64,000 nt of DNA from Streptomyces sp. MMG1121 (GTDB taxonomy: Bacteria; Actinomycetota; Actinomycetes; Streptomycetales; Streptomycetaceae): the NCBI RefSeq assembly GCF_001280015.1, contig NZ_LGDV01000207.1, forward strand, positions 30,857 to 94,856. Direction: 5' to 3'. Below are positions 1 through 9,631 of this stretch, one piece after another (within the stretch, counting starts at the first letter, position 1; each line of letters begins with the position of its first letter). A program made the position numbers and the translations under genes. The notes beneath the pieces are model-generated. The model saw nothing but the letters and a program-made list of their open reading frames with translations, ran no database searches and was not told the DNA's origin.

Positions 1-50
1 GCACACCGCGACGTCACGGGCACACACCGCCGCCACTCCGATGCGCACGG

Positions 51-1931
51 TCAGCGGCCGACGGCGTAGCCCTGCATCCCGCGCGGGTTCGCCGCCGCCG
101 ACAGCAGGCCGCTCTCCGGATCCCGGGCCACCGCGCACAGGCGCCCCTCCGACCAGGCGGGGCCGACGGTGACGTCGTGGCCGCGGCGGCGCAGCTCCTC
201 GATCACCCCGGCGTCCGTCCGGGACTCCACGGTCACACTGCCGGGGCGCCGGCCGCGCGGGTAGAAAGAGCTCGGGAAGCTGTCGTTGTGCCAGTTCGGG
301 GCGTCGATGGCGCCTTGGAGGTCGAGGCCGCCGCGGACCGGGGCGCGCAGGGCTGCGGCTAGGAGGAAGTGCAGCTGCCACTGGTCCTGCTGGTCACCGC
401 CCGGCGTGCCGAACGCCAGGACCGGCACACCGTCGCGCAGCGCGAGGGACGGGGTGAGGGTGGTGCGCGGGCGACGGCCCGGGGTGAGGGAGTTGGGCAG
501 GCCCTCCTCCAGCCAGGCCATCTGCAGGCGCGTGCCGAGCGGAAAGCCCAGCTCGGGCACGACCGGGTTCGACTGGAGCCAGCCGCCGCTGGGCGTGGCC
601 GCGATCATGTTGCCCCAGCGGTCGACGACGTCCAGGTGACAGGTGTCGCCACGGGTCGTGCCGTCACCGGCGACGTGCGGCTCGCCGGGTGAGTGCAGCC
701 GGCCGGGTACGTACGGGGCGCCGGGGAACTCGGCGACGGCCGGCGCATCTCGGCACTCCGCGACGGTCGGCTCGCCCGCGCCCATCGGGTCGAAACCGCG
801 CTCGCCGGTCTCCACGCGCGCGTACGCCTGCGCGGGCAGCCGCGGGGTGCGTCCGCCGGGGCTGCCCGGCCGCAGCTCGTGGGAGGCCTTGGTGCCGACC
901 AGGCCGCGTCGGCCGGTGTTGTAGTCGCCCGACAGCAGCTCGGCGAGCGGCACGTCGGCCGCGTCCCCGTACCAGGCCTCGCGGTCGGCCATGGCGAGCT
1001 TGCAGTTCTCGATCAGCAGATGGACGTACTCGGCGGAGCCGTAGGGGGGCAACTCGGCCGGCAACAGGGCGAGTTGCTGGAGGAGGACCGGGCCCTGGCT
1101 CCAGGGGCCGGCCTTGCAGACGGTCCACCCGTTCCAGTCGTACGTCACCGGAGCCTCATAACGCGCCGACCACCCCGCGAGGTCCGCCTCGGTGAGCGTG
1201 CCGGTGTGCCGCTCGCCGCTGGTGTCCAGGGTGGGCCGCCGGGACTGGCGCAGCAGGGCCTCGGCGATGAAACCCGAGCGCCACACCGCGCGCGCGGCGT
1301 CGATCCGCGCCTCCCGGTCGCCGGCACCGGCGGTCTCGGCCAGCAGCCGCTTCCAGGTGGCGGCGAGGGCGGGGTTGCGGAAGTGCTCGCCGGGCCACGG
1401 CGCACGGCCGCCGGGCAGGTAGATCCGCGCCGACGACGTCCACTCGGTCTCGAACAGCTCCCGTACGGTCTCCACGGTCGCACCGAGCTTCTCCACGGGC
1501 GCGTGCCCGTGTTCGGCATATCCGATCGCGTACTTCAGGACGTCGTCGAGGCTCTTCGTGCCGTGGTCGCGCAGGAGCAGCAGCCAGGCGTCGAAGGCGC
1601 CGGGCACGGCGGCGGCGAGCGGCCCGGTGCCGGGTACGAGGTCCAGACCCAGCCCCCGGTAGTGGGCGACCGTGGCGCCGGCCGGGGCCACGCCCTGCCC
1701 GCAGAGCACGCGCGCGTCACCGCCCGCCGGGGCGAGCAGGATCGGCACCTCGCCGGCCGGTCCGTTCAGGTGCGGCTCCACCACGTGCAGCACGAACGCT
1801 CCGGCCACGGCGGCGTCGAAGGCGTTGCCGCCGCCCTCCAGGACCGCCATCGCCGACTGGGAGGCCAGCCAGTGGGTGGAGGACACCATTCCGAAGGATC
1901 CTTGGAGCGTGGGTCGGGTGGTGAACTGCAT
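51..1931 (-). CDS. Gamma-glutamyltransferase family protein (no signal peptide)
   Basis: This 626-residue protein has the Ntn-hydrolase layout of gamma-glutamyltransferases and related acylases. An N-terminal part (GGGNAFDAAVA near residues 33-43) is followed by the self-cleavage site GDTCHL, with Thr430 as predicted nucleophile, and a C-terminal part with TPGGDQQDQWQL. The family makes one precursor that cuts itself before the Thr and then transfers or hydrolyses gamma-glutamyl or acyl groups. No signal peptide is visible, so it is probably cytoplasmic, unlike the second copy at 21358-23043. The N-terminal part has an acidic and Pro-rich insertion at about 350-425. The ATG at 1931 has a GAGGTGAGAG Shine-Dalgarno region. 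It is transcribed away from the lipoate ligase gene and appears monocistronic. The substrate cannot be told from sequence. Confidence 0.85.
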   Translation of the reverse strand: MQFTTRPTLQGSFGMVSSTHWLASQSAMAVLEGGGNAFDAAVAGAFVLHVVEPHLNGPAGEVPILLAPAGGDARVLCGQGVAPAGATVAHYRGLGLDLVPGTGPLAAAVPGAFDAWLLLLRDHGTKSLDDVLKYAIGYAEHGHAPVEKLGATVETVRELFETEWTSSARIYLPGGRAPWPGEHFRNPALAATWKRLLAETAGAGDREARIDAARAVWRSGFIAEALLRQSRRPTLDTSGERHTGTLTEADLAGWSARYEAPVTYDWNGWTVCKAGPWSQGPVLLQQLALLPAELPPYGSAEYVHLLIENCKLAMADREAWYGDAADVPLAELLSGDYNTGRRGLVGTKASHELRPGSPGGRTPRLPAQAYARVETGERGFDPMGAGEPTVAECRDAPAVAEFPGAPYVPGRLHSPGEPHVAGDGTTRGDTCHLDVVDRWGNMIAATPSGGWLQSNPVVPELGFPLGTRLQMAWLEEGLPNSLTPGRRPRTTLTPSLALRDGVPVLAFGTPGGDQQDQWQLHFLLAAALRAPVRGGLDLQGAIDAPNWHNDSFPSSFYPRGRRPGSVTVESRTDAGVIEELRRRGHDVTVGPAWSEGRLCAVARDPESGLLSAAANPRGMQGYAVGR

Positions 1932-2255
1932 CTCTCACCTCGATGTTCGCGCGCGTCGACCGGTCCCGCCGGCGGTTCGGTGGATCGGCAGCAGGCTACC
2001 CACACACCCCGGGTGAACGTCGGGCACATGGATGACGAACATCCAGGCAGAAGTGCTCAACCCGGCCATGCCGCAACGGAGTTGACCCCGGAACCCGGAA
2101 CCCGGCCGAGACGCACCCGTCTCTCGAGACGCCCCGCGGCGCCGACCTCGGCCGGTATGCCCCGAACGGGTGATCGTACGAGCGTGATCGCCGTCCGGGG
2201 AACAGGGCGGCAGGCCGGGCCGTTGATCTCGTACGGGAGAACGGAGGTCCAGGCG
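1932..2255. other. Divergent intergenic region
   Basis: This stretch of 324 bases separates the leftward gamma-glutamyltransferase gene from the rightward lipoate ligase gene and must hold both promoters. I see no convincing -35/-10 pair and no gene. Frames open here in the rightward direction are only upstream extensions of the ligase frame. The only clear signal is GGAGG at 2243-2247 before the ligase GTG. Confidence 0.5.
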
Positions 2256-3320
2256 GTGCACGGTGAGTACAAGGTGCCCGGTGGCAAGCTCGTCGTCGTG
2301 GACGTGGAGGCCGAGGACGGCGTACTGCGGCACGTGCGCGTGGCGGGCGATTTCTTCCTGGAACCCGACGAGGCGCTGGCCGCCGTGAACAGCGCGCTGG
2401 AGGGCACCCCGGCGGACACCGACGCGGCGGGCCTCGCGGCGCGGATCGAGGCGGCACTCCCCGAGGGGACGGTGATGTACGGCCTGACCTCGGAGGGCGT
2501 CGGCATCGCGGTGCGCCGGGCGCTCGCGCTCGCCACGGACTGGACGGACTACGACTGGCAGCTGATCCACGAGAGCCCGCAGCCGCCCGCGCTGCACATG
2601 GCGCTGGACGAGGTGCTGACCACCGAGGTCGCGGCGGGCCGGCGCCCGCCGACGCTCAGGGTGTGGGAGTGGGGCGCCCCGGCGGTGATCATCGGCAGCT
2701 TCCAGTCGCTGCGCAACGAGGTGGACGCCGAGGGGGCCGCACGGCACGGCATCGAGGTGGTGCGGCGGATCTCTGGCGGCGGCGCGATGTTCGTGGAGCC
2801 GGGCAATACGATCACCTACTCGCTGTCGGTGCCCGAGTCCCTCGTCCAGGGTCTGTCCTTCCAGGACAGCTACGCCTATCTGGACGACTGGGTGCTCGGT
2901 GCCCTCGGCGACATGGGGATCCGGGCCTGGTACCAGCCGCTGAACGACATCGCGACCGAGCAGGGCAAGATCGCGGGCGCGGCACAGAAGCGGATCGTGG
3001 GACCGGACGGCGGCCCGGGAGCCGTCCTGCATCACGTGACCATGTCGTACGACATCGACGCCGACAAAATGCTGGAGGTGCTGCGCATCGGCCGGGAGAA
3101 GCTGTCCGACAAGGGGACGGCGAGCGCGAAGAAACGGGTCGATCCGCTCAGACGGCAGACCGGGCTGCCCCGTGAAGCTGTCATCGACCGGATGATCGAG
3201 TCCTTCCGCGCCCGGTACGGCCTGGTGCGAAGCAAGATCACGGACGAGGAGCTGGGGCGCGCCGAGGAGCTGGCGCGGAGCAAGTTCATGTCGCCGGAGT
3301 GGACGGCGCGGGTGCCCTAG
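2256..3320 (+). CDS. Lipoate-protein ligase A family protein, accessory domain at the N-terminus
   Basis: This 354-residue protein belongs to the biotin/lipoyl protein ligase fold. Residues 1-85 resemble the small accessory domain that sits at the C-terminus of E. coli LplA (KVPGGKLVVV, then FFLEPDEAL). Residues 97-350 are the catalytic domain, with the lipoate-binding RRISGGG motif at 170-176 and the catalytic lysine at 238 in GKIAGAAQKR. The order is therefore permuted relative to E. coli. The expected reaction is ATP-dependent attachment of lipoate or octanoate to a lysine of lipoyl domains such as E2 or GcvH. The GTG at 2256 was chosen because GGAGG lies 8 bases upstream and homology begins there, although the frame is open much further upstream. 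It could instead be an octanoyltransferase-like member. Confidence 0.85.
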   Translation: MHGEYKVPGGKLVVVDVEAEDGVLRHVRVAGDFFLEPDEALAAVNSALEGTPADTDAAGLAARIEAALPEGTVMYGLTSEGVGIAVRRALALATDWTDYDWQLIHESPQPPALHMALDEVLTTEVAAGRRPPTLRVWEWGAPAVIIGSFQSLRNEVDAEGAARHGIEVVRRISGGGAMFVEPGNTITYSLSVPESLVQGLSFQDSYAYLDDWVLGALGDMGIRAWYQPLNDIATEQGKIAGAAQKRIVGPDGGPGAVLHHVTMSYDIDADKMLEVLRIGREKLSDKGTASAKKRVDPLRRQTGLPREAVIDRMIESFRARYGLVRSKITDEELGRAEELARSKFMSPEWTARVP

Positions 3321-3508
3321 CCCCGCGCGATCCGGAAGCGTCGGTTCAGCAACAGGTCAAGGGCTGCTCTCCCCCGGACCAAACGGTCGTATGGGTTCCG
3401 TGTACGTCGGCTCCTCCACCCCGACAAAGCCGGATTTGCCCCGTTGACCGCTGGCTAACGTGGTCGAGCCCAACGGCCACGCGAAACCACGGGGAAGAGG
3501 TGACGGGG

Positions 3509-4015
3509 GTGGAGGCGCCGATACGTTCGCGGCTGCACGACTTCATAGAACCGGATCCGCAGGGACGGGACCTTCCGCAGCTGGCTCCGGATGCGGGTCG
3601 TTCGGCGCTTCTGGACCTGGTGGAGGCGGCGCCGCCGCCACGACCGGCCGCGGACGACCGGCCGGGCCCCAAGCCCGGGGTGCCCGCGTACCACACGCCG
3701 GTGTTCGTACCCGCGCATCCGAGGTCCGTCGCCGGGACGGGCACGGACGGCCGCCCGGCGCGGGTTCCCTTCGTCGTCTTCGAGCTCTTCGATCATCCGG
3801 CGCACGGCACGGTGGCCTTCGCCTTCACCGAGCTGGAGAAGCTGGTGGACACGCTCGGCGATGCACAGCCGTGGGTGGCCGGCTCGCTCGGCCCGCTGGC
3901 CGAGGGAGTCCTCGAGCAGGGCGTCACCGTCCTGCTGGACCCGCGGGTCGCGCCCGAAGAATCCAACTGGCGGCCGCAGGACCTGGCCGCCTACGCGCGG
4001 GAGGTGCGCCGGTGA
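3509..4015 (+). CDS. SAV_915-like hypothetical protein, first gene of the WXG100-type operon
   Basis: This 168-residue soluble protein has no signal peptide. Residues 50-85 are Pro-rich and contain VPAYHTPVFVPAH. The C-terminal half (about 88-160) has the pattern of the Streptomyces SAV_915-type family, related in feel to SseB-like domains, with a VVFELFDH strand, a central FTELEKLVDTLG helix and QPWVAG. The GTG at 3509 follows GGAAGAGG with 8 bases of spacing; a GTG at 3500 is an in-frame alternative. Its TGA overlaps the GTG of the next gene (GTGA), and the following two genes are also overlapped, so the four are translationally coupled. In streptomycetes such proteins often accompany WXG100-type proteins; no biochemical role is known to me. 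The family name is from memory. Confidence 0.7.
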   Translation: MEAPIRSRLHDFIEPDPQGRDLPQLAPDAGRSALLDLVEAAPPPRPAADDRPGPKPGVPAYHTPVFVPAHPRSVAGTGTDGRPARVPFVVFELFDHPAHGTVAFAFTELEKLVDTLGDAQPWVAGSLGPLAEGVLEQGVTVLLDPRVAPEESNWRPQDLAAYAREVRR

Positions 4016-4314
4016 CGGCCGACTTCAAGGTCATCTACGATGATCTGTCCACCTTGGCGAAGACCTTCCACGACGAGGCCGGCAACTACCGGAAGCTGCA
4101 TCCCGACGTGGCGCCGCCCGTGGTGAGCGGAGGCGATGCGGGTCTCGACTCGGCGATCAAGGAAGTCTCCGATCTCATCATCTCTCTGCATGACCTTCTC
4201 GCGGACCGGATGGACGACCACGGGGACAAAGCCGTGTACGCGCGCAACTCCTTCCACCGGCACGACGTGGACGTCCACGGCGTGTTCGAAGACCTGATGC
4301 CGGATGAGGGCTGA
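4012..4314 (+). CDS. Small WXG100-like helical protein (DUF6317-type)
   Basis: This 100-residue protein is predicted to be mostly helical and has the size of an ESX/WXG100 substrate. It lacks a clear WxG turn: the middle of the protein reads PPVVSGGDAGLDSAI. The overall layout (a helix around DLSTLAKTFHDEAGNYRKL, a loop, a second helix around EVSDLIISLHDLLADRM) resembles helical-hairpin proteins encoded before WXG100 toxins. It starts with a GTG overlapping the stop of the previous gene by four bases and ends in TGATG, overlapping the start of the large WXG100-like protein. The likely role is a partner or chaperone of that protein. This is inference from size, fold and position; the DUF number is recalled, not searched. 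Confidence 0.65.
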   Translation: MTADFKVIYDDLSTLAKTFHDEAGNYRKLHPDVAPPVVSGGDAGLDSAIKEVSDLIISLHDLLADRMDDHGDKAVYARNSFHRHDVDVHGVFEDLMPDEG

Positions 4315-5600
4315 TGAGCGACAGCTGGGTCGGCGGTGACATCGGCGGACTGCACACGATGGCCGACACGTACAAGAACGCCAAGGACAAACTGGACGGC
4401 ATCGTCAAGCCGCTCAGCAGCGCCGTGGACAAGCTGGCGGATGACGCGAGCTGGAAGGGCGACGCGGCCGAGTCCTTTCGCGGCAAGTGGAGCGAGGACG
4501 CGGTGGCCGCCGCCGGCTTCGCCGAGCTGGTGGACGGGGCGGGCGGGATCCTGGACACGCTGGCCAACGCGCTGTCCACGTGCGAGACGGCGCTGCACAA
4601 CGCGCAGCACATCGCGGCAGGCAAAGGCGTGGCGACGGACGCCAAGGGTGCACCGCTGCCGATCATGACGGCGAACCCTCCCAGCGCGGACGACCAGAAG
4701 GCCGCCTCCGCGATGAACGAATACACCAAGGCGCGAACCGAGATCCTGCACACGGCGCAGCACGCGCGGCTGACGGCGGCGAAGCAGTTGCAGGACCTGT
4801 ACGCACAGGCGACGGCGAAGGAGCCGGTGTCCACGTCGGACAAACTCACCCTCGCCGACGCCCTGCGCACGCTGTACGCCTATGACGCCGAGGACGCCCG
4901 CGCGGGCGGCATCGAGGCACGCAAGCACATCGACGCGGCCAAGGCCGAGGAGCAGGCCGCCAAGAAGCAACTCCGCGCCGAGCGCAAGGTGTTCCAGCAG
5001 CAGGGCCGCAAGATGCCCGACGATCTCCCCGCCAAGAGCGCCTACCGCGACGCGGTCACCAAGGTCGACGCGCTGGAGGAGGACATCGCCCGCGCCGACA
5101 ACGGCAGCACCAGTCTGCCGTACGACCGCGCCTTGAACGTCAAGCTGGCCGATGCCGCGGACGCGCTGCGCCTGGGCAAGGGCCTCGAGGCACTGCCGGA
5201 CGTCCTGCGGGAACTTCCCGTCCTGGACATCGCCGCGGCCGGCACATGTGGACTGCTGGAGGCTTCCGGCGACCATGACAAGGGATGGTCCTGGCAGCGC
5301 TCCGTCGCCACCGACGAGGGCGCGAACGTCGGCGGTCTGGTCGCGGGCGCGGTGGTGGCGAGTGCTCTCCTGCCGGCCGAGGCACCGGCCGCGGCGGTTG
5401 CCGCGGTGGGCGTGGGGGCAGCCGTCATCGCGACCGGCATCATCGACCACTCCCTGCACGAGCACTGGAGCGAGGACATTCACGACCACGGTGTGATCGG
5501 CGGGGTGGCCGTAGGCACCGGCCACGTCCTGCAGAACACCGGAAAAGACGTCGGACGGCTCGGGAAGGACATCTGGCATGGCGTCAAGAGCATCTTCTGA
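4314..5600 (+). CDS. Large WXG100-domain protein, candidate type VII secretion-like effector
   Basis: This 428-residue protein begins with a WXG100-like helical hairpin at about residues 8-95, with the turn motif WKGDAAESF (WKG at 47-49). A long, charged, probably coiled-coil region follows (about 125-270; many Lys, Glu and Ala, e.g. EEQAAKKQLRAERKVFQQQG). The C-terminal part has a Gly/Ala-rich hydrophobic stretch (about 338-380) that could enter a membrane, then a His-rich tail (HSLHEHWSEDIHDHG). No known toxin catalytic motif is visible. The hairpin-plus-long-tail layout matches LXG/WXG polymorphic effectors. The start overlaps the previous stop by one base and the 3' end overlaps the next gene by 23 bases. 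No EccC-type ATPase lies in this window, so any secretion machinery must be elsewhere. Confidence 0.7.
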   Translation: MSDSWVGGDIGGLHTMADTYKNAKDKLDGIVKPLSSAVDKLADDASWKGDAAESFRGKWSEDAVAAAGFAELVDGAGGILDTLANALSTCETALHNAQHIAAGKGVATDAKGAPLPIMTANPPSADDQKAASAMNEYTKARTEILHTAQHARLTAAKQLQDLYAQATAKEPVSTSDKLTLADALRTLYAYDAEDARAGGIEARKHIDAAKAEEQAAKKQLRAERKVFQQQGRKMPDDLPAKSAYRDAVTKVDALEEDIARADNGSTSLPYDRALNVKLADAADALRLGKGLEALPDVLRELPVLDIAAAGTCGLLEASGDHDKGWSWQRSVATDEGANVGGLVAGAVVASALLPAEAPAAAVAAVGVGAAVIATGIIDHSLHEHWSEDIHDHGVIGGVAVGTGHVLQNTGKDVGRLGKDIWHGVKSIF

Positions 5601-6123
5601 GAGGGGTGCCGCACGAGGTCACGCCGAGATCCCGTCCCTGCCCCGGCTGGGCACCACCTGGTACGGGCGTGGCACGCGCTACTGGCTGCGCCGCGCCAGG
5701 CTCGCCTTCGGCCTGCTCGTCGCGGCGGCCTTCCTGGTCTTCTTCGCGTTGAGTCTCTACGGCGGGTTCACCAGCCAGTGGTCGCCGACCGCGCGTACGG
5801 CGTCGAACTGGGTACAGGCCGCCGGGTCGTGCGTGGCCGTGGTCTGGGGATGGCTGAAGCAGCGCCGGGATCATCGCGCGGGCCTGCTCGATCCGCCCAG
5901 TCCTGCGGACAGTCTCGCGGCCATGAGCGCTCACAAGACACGTGCCCCGGGTCTGTCGGTGACCGGACGCGGTCTGGTGCTGGTCCTCGCTCCCGTCATG
6001 CCGATCGTGGCCGCGTGGTGCGTCGGCTGGTTCGTCGCGTATGCCACTGTGCGCGAGTACCCCAGCGAAGTCGGCGCCCGCCGCTGGCTGGAGGTGCATA
6101 ACGGGCAGAGCAGTACGTCGTGA
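5578..6123 (+). CDS. Membrane protein coupled to the WXG100-like effector
   Basis: This 181-residue protein has two confident transmembrane segments, at about residues 43-63 (FGLLVAAAFLVFFALSLYGG) and 131-155, with a weaker hydrophobic stretch near 76-92. The Arg-rich segment before the first helix suggests a cytoplasmic N-terminus. I recognise no family. It starts inside the last 23 bases of the preceding gene, which argues for co-translation and a shared function, for example an immunity or anchoring protein for the WXG100-like protein; that role is inference from gene order only. It ends the tight run that begins at 3509; the next gene starts 130 bases later with its own signal sequence. 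Confidence 0.65.
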   Translation: MASRASSERGAARGHAEIPSLPRLGTTWYGRGTRYWLRRARLAFGLLVAAAFLVFFALSLYGGFTSQWSPTARTASNWVQAAGSCVAVVWGWLKQRRDHRAGLLDPPSPADSLAAMSAHKTRAPGLSVTGRGLVLVLAPVMPIVAAWCVGWFVAYATVREYPSEVGARRWLEVHNGQSSTS

Positions 6124-6252
6124 ACGTGCTGCCGTGACCGGTCGGGTACGCAGCGCGTTGGCACTTCCGCCCCACAGACACTCGTGTGACACTGACGTCC
6201 CCGTCCACCATGCGGACCCCTTCCGCACCCCCTCCCCCACGAGAAGTGCGCC

Positions 6253-6933
6253 GTGCGTTCTCTTCCTCTGCCGCTCGCCCTCACCGCTCGGCTGTCGCCG
6301 GTCGCGGTCCTCGCCTGCGCCGGCTGGGCACTGACATCCGGGCCCGCCGCGCCGGCCGCCGCCGGCGGTCACCAGGCGGCCCAGAACACGCCCACTCGGT
6401 CCTCCTCCTCGGACTCCTCCGAACCGTCGTCCGCCGCCTCGGCGAAGACGTACAGCACCGCGCCCGCGCCCTGTACGAGCATGCCCACGGCCACGATCAC
6501 GGCTCTGGTGCCCGCCGCGAAGACGGCGGGAAAGGAGATCCCGTCGACGGACACCAAGCTGCGTCGCACTTGCTCCTGGAACGCCCTGAAGGGGTACGAC
6601 TACCGCTGGCTCGATGTGTCGTTCGAGGTCAGCGCGTCGAACCAGGAGGCGGAGCAGGAGTACCAGCAGCGGGTCACCGCGAAGAGCGGCGGCGGGGCGG
6701 TGCCCGGGCTCGGGGACAGCGCCTACTCCGTCGTCAACCTCACCACCGAGGACAAGCAGCAGACCCGCGAGGGCGTGGTGATGGTCCGGGTCTCCAACGC
6801 CCTGGTGATCGTCACCTACAACGGCAGCGACTTCGAGACGAAGAAGGCCCCCGGTACGGACGAGATCAACCAGGGGGCCATCAAGGCGGCACGGGCCGCG
6901 GTCGGCGCGCTCGGGGGCGGGCAGTCCGGGTGA
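6253..6933 (+). CDS. Secreted DUF3558-type protein
   Basis: This 226-residue protein starts with a signal-like region (about 1-37, ending PAAPAAAGG) followed by a Ser/Thr-rich linker (about 45-72). Residues 73-220 fit the DUF3558 pattern seen in many actinobacterial secreted proteins and lipoproteins: an early Cys in PAPCTSM, a second Cys in RRTCSWN that probably pairs with it, GLGDSAY, then a VRVSNALVIVTY strand. I see no clean lipobox, so it may be released rather than anchored. It lies 130 bases downstream of the WXG100-type set and converges on the NCS1 permease gene. The function of the family is unknown. Confidence 0.7.
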   Translation: MRSLPLPLALTARLSPVAVLACAGWALTSGPAAPAAAGGHQAAQNTPTRSSSSDSSEPSSAASAKTYSTAPAPCTSMPTATITALVPAAKTAGKEIPSTDTKLRRTCSWNALKGYDYRWLDVSFEVSASNQEAEQEYQQRVTAKSGGGAVPGLGDSAYSVVNLTTEDKQQTREGVVMVRVSNALVIVTYNGSDFETKKAPGTDEINQGAIKAARAAVGALGGGQSG

Positions 6934-6981
6934 GCACCGGGAAGGCACGGTCCTGTTGACCGCCCGCCCCCTGCTTCTCGC

Positions 6982-8502
<1,521 letters not shown>

Positions 8503-8600
8503 GGGCAGGCCAATCAGAGGAGAGGGGTCGGAAGAGGCCGTGCGGGCACCGGCCCCTCCCCGGGGCGAGCGGGGAGGGGAGACCAACAGGGGGGCGGGGG

Positions 8601-9620
8601 TCAGGAGTTGACTGCGGGGATCACCCGGGAGCCGTAGGCGTCGATGGTGGCTTCCTGGGCGTCGTGCATGTCGTACACCGCGAACTGGTCGACGCCCAGC
8701 TCGCGCAGTGCCTTCAGTTTCTCGATGTGCTTCTCGGCGGGGCCGATGACGCAGAAGCGGTCCACGATCTCGTCGGGCACGAACGCGGTGTCGGGGTTGT
8801 CGGCACGCCCGTGGTGGGCGTAGTCGTAGCCCTCCCGTGCCTTGATGTAGTCGGTGAGCGCGTCGGGGACCTGCGTGGAGTGCTCGCCGTACTTGGCGAC
8901 GAGGTCGGCGACGTGGTTGCCGACCATGCCGCCGAACCAGCGGCACTGCTCGCGGGCGTGGGCGAGCGCCTCGGGCGAGTCGTCCTCGGTGACGTACGCC
9001 GGGGCGGCGACGCAGATCGTCACCTCGGACGGGTCACGGCCCACGGCCACCGCCGCGTCCTTGACCGCCTTGACCATGTACTGGGTCAGGTACGGGTCGG
9101 AGAGCTGGAGGATGAAGCCGTCGGCCTCCTCACCGGTCATCTGCAGCGCCTTGGGGCCGTACGCGGCCATCCACACCGGGAGTTGGGCGCCGGGCTTGAT
9201 CCACGGGAAACGGATCTTCGTGCCGCCGAGGTCGGCCTCCTCGCCCCGGCCGAGGGCGCGGATGACCTTCATCGCCTCGCTGATGCGGGCCAGGGTGTTC
9301 GGTTTGCGGCCCGCGACGCGCATCGCGGAGTCGCCGCGGCCGATGCCGCACACGGTGCGGTTGCCGAACATGTCGTTGAGGGTGGCGAAGGTGGAGGCGG
9401 TGACCTCCCAGGTGCGGGTGCCCGGGTTGGTGACCATCGGGCCGACCGTCAGTCTCTGCGTGTTGGCGAGGATCTGGCTGTAGATCACGAACGGTTCCTG
9501 CCACAGCACGGCGGAGTCGAAGGTCCAGCCGTACCGGAAGCCGTTGCGCTCGGCACGTTTCATCAGACTGACGACGCGGGAGGCCGGCGGGTCGGTCTGC
9601 AGGACGAGTCCGAAGTCCAT
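8601..9620 (-). CDS. LLM-class flavin/F420-dependent oxidoreductase of the pyrimidine cluster
   Basis: This 339-residue protein has the TIM-barrel pattern of luciferase-like monooxygenases and F420-dependent reductases: MDFGLVLQTDPP at the first strand, YGWTFDSAVLWQEPF, VTNPGTRTWEV, CGIGRGDSAMR and PVWMAAYGPKAL. It resembles the subgroup recalled as TIGR03842 (CPS_4043 type), which tends to lie beside dihydropyrimidinases. The ATG at 9620 sits 11 bases after the dihydropyrimidinase stop, so the two are co-transcribed. No dihydropyrimidine dehydrogenase (PydA type) is present in this cluster, so this enzyme could supply a redox step on the pyrimidine or hydantoin ring. That role is inference. 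RutA, another LLM enzyme, opens the uracil ring in a different pathway. Confidence 0.8.
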   Translation of the reverse strand: MDFGLVLQTDPPASRVVSLMKRAERNGFRYGWTFDSAVLWQEPFVIYSQILANTQRLTVGPMVTNPGTRTWEVTASTFATLNDMFGNRTVCGIGRGDSAMRVAGRKPNTLARISEAMKVIRALGRGEEADLGGTKIRFPWIKPGAQLPVWMAAYGPKALQMTGEEADGFILQLSDPYLTQYMVKAVKDAAVAVGRDPSEVTICVAAPAYVTEDDSPEALAHAREQCRWFGGMVGNHVADLVAKYGEHSTQVPDALTDYIKAREGYDYAHHGRADNPDTAFVPDEIVDRFCVIGPAEKHIEKLKALRELGVDQFAVYDMHDAQEATIDAYGSRVIPAVNS

Positions 9621-9631
9621 GGGCGCCACTC

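Noticed and set aside
693..2255. Long rightward open frame continuing into the lipoate ligase gene
   Set aside because: It runs antisense to the gamma-glutamyltransferase gene with Arg/Gly-rich translation; ligase homology and a Shine-Dalgarno begin only at 2256.
3500..3508. GTG at 3500 as start of the SAV_915-like gene
   Set aside because: The GGAAGAGG ribosome site overlaps it; spacing is right for the GTG at 3509, though 3500 cannot be fully excluded.
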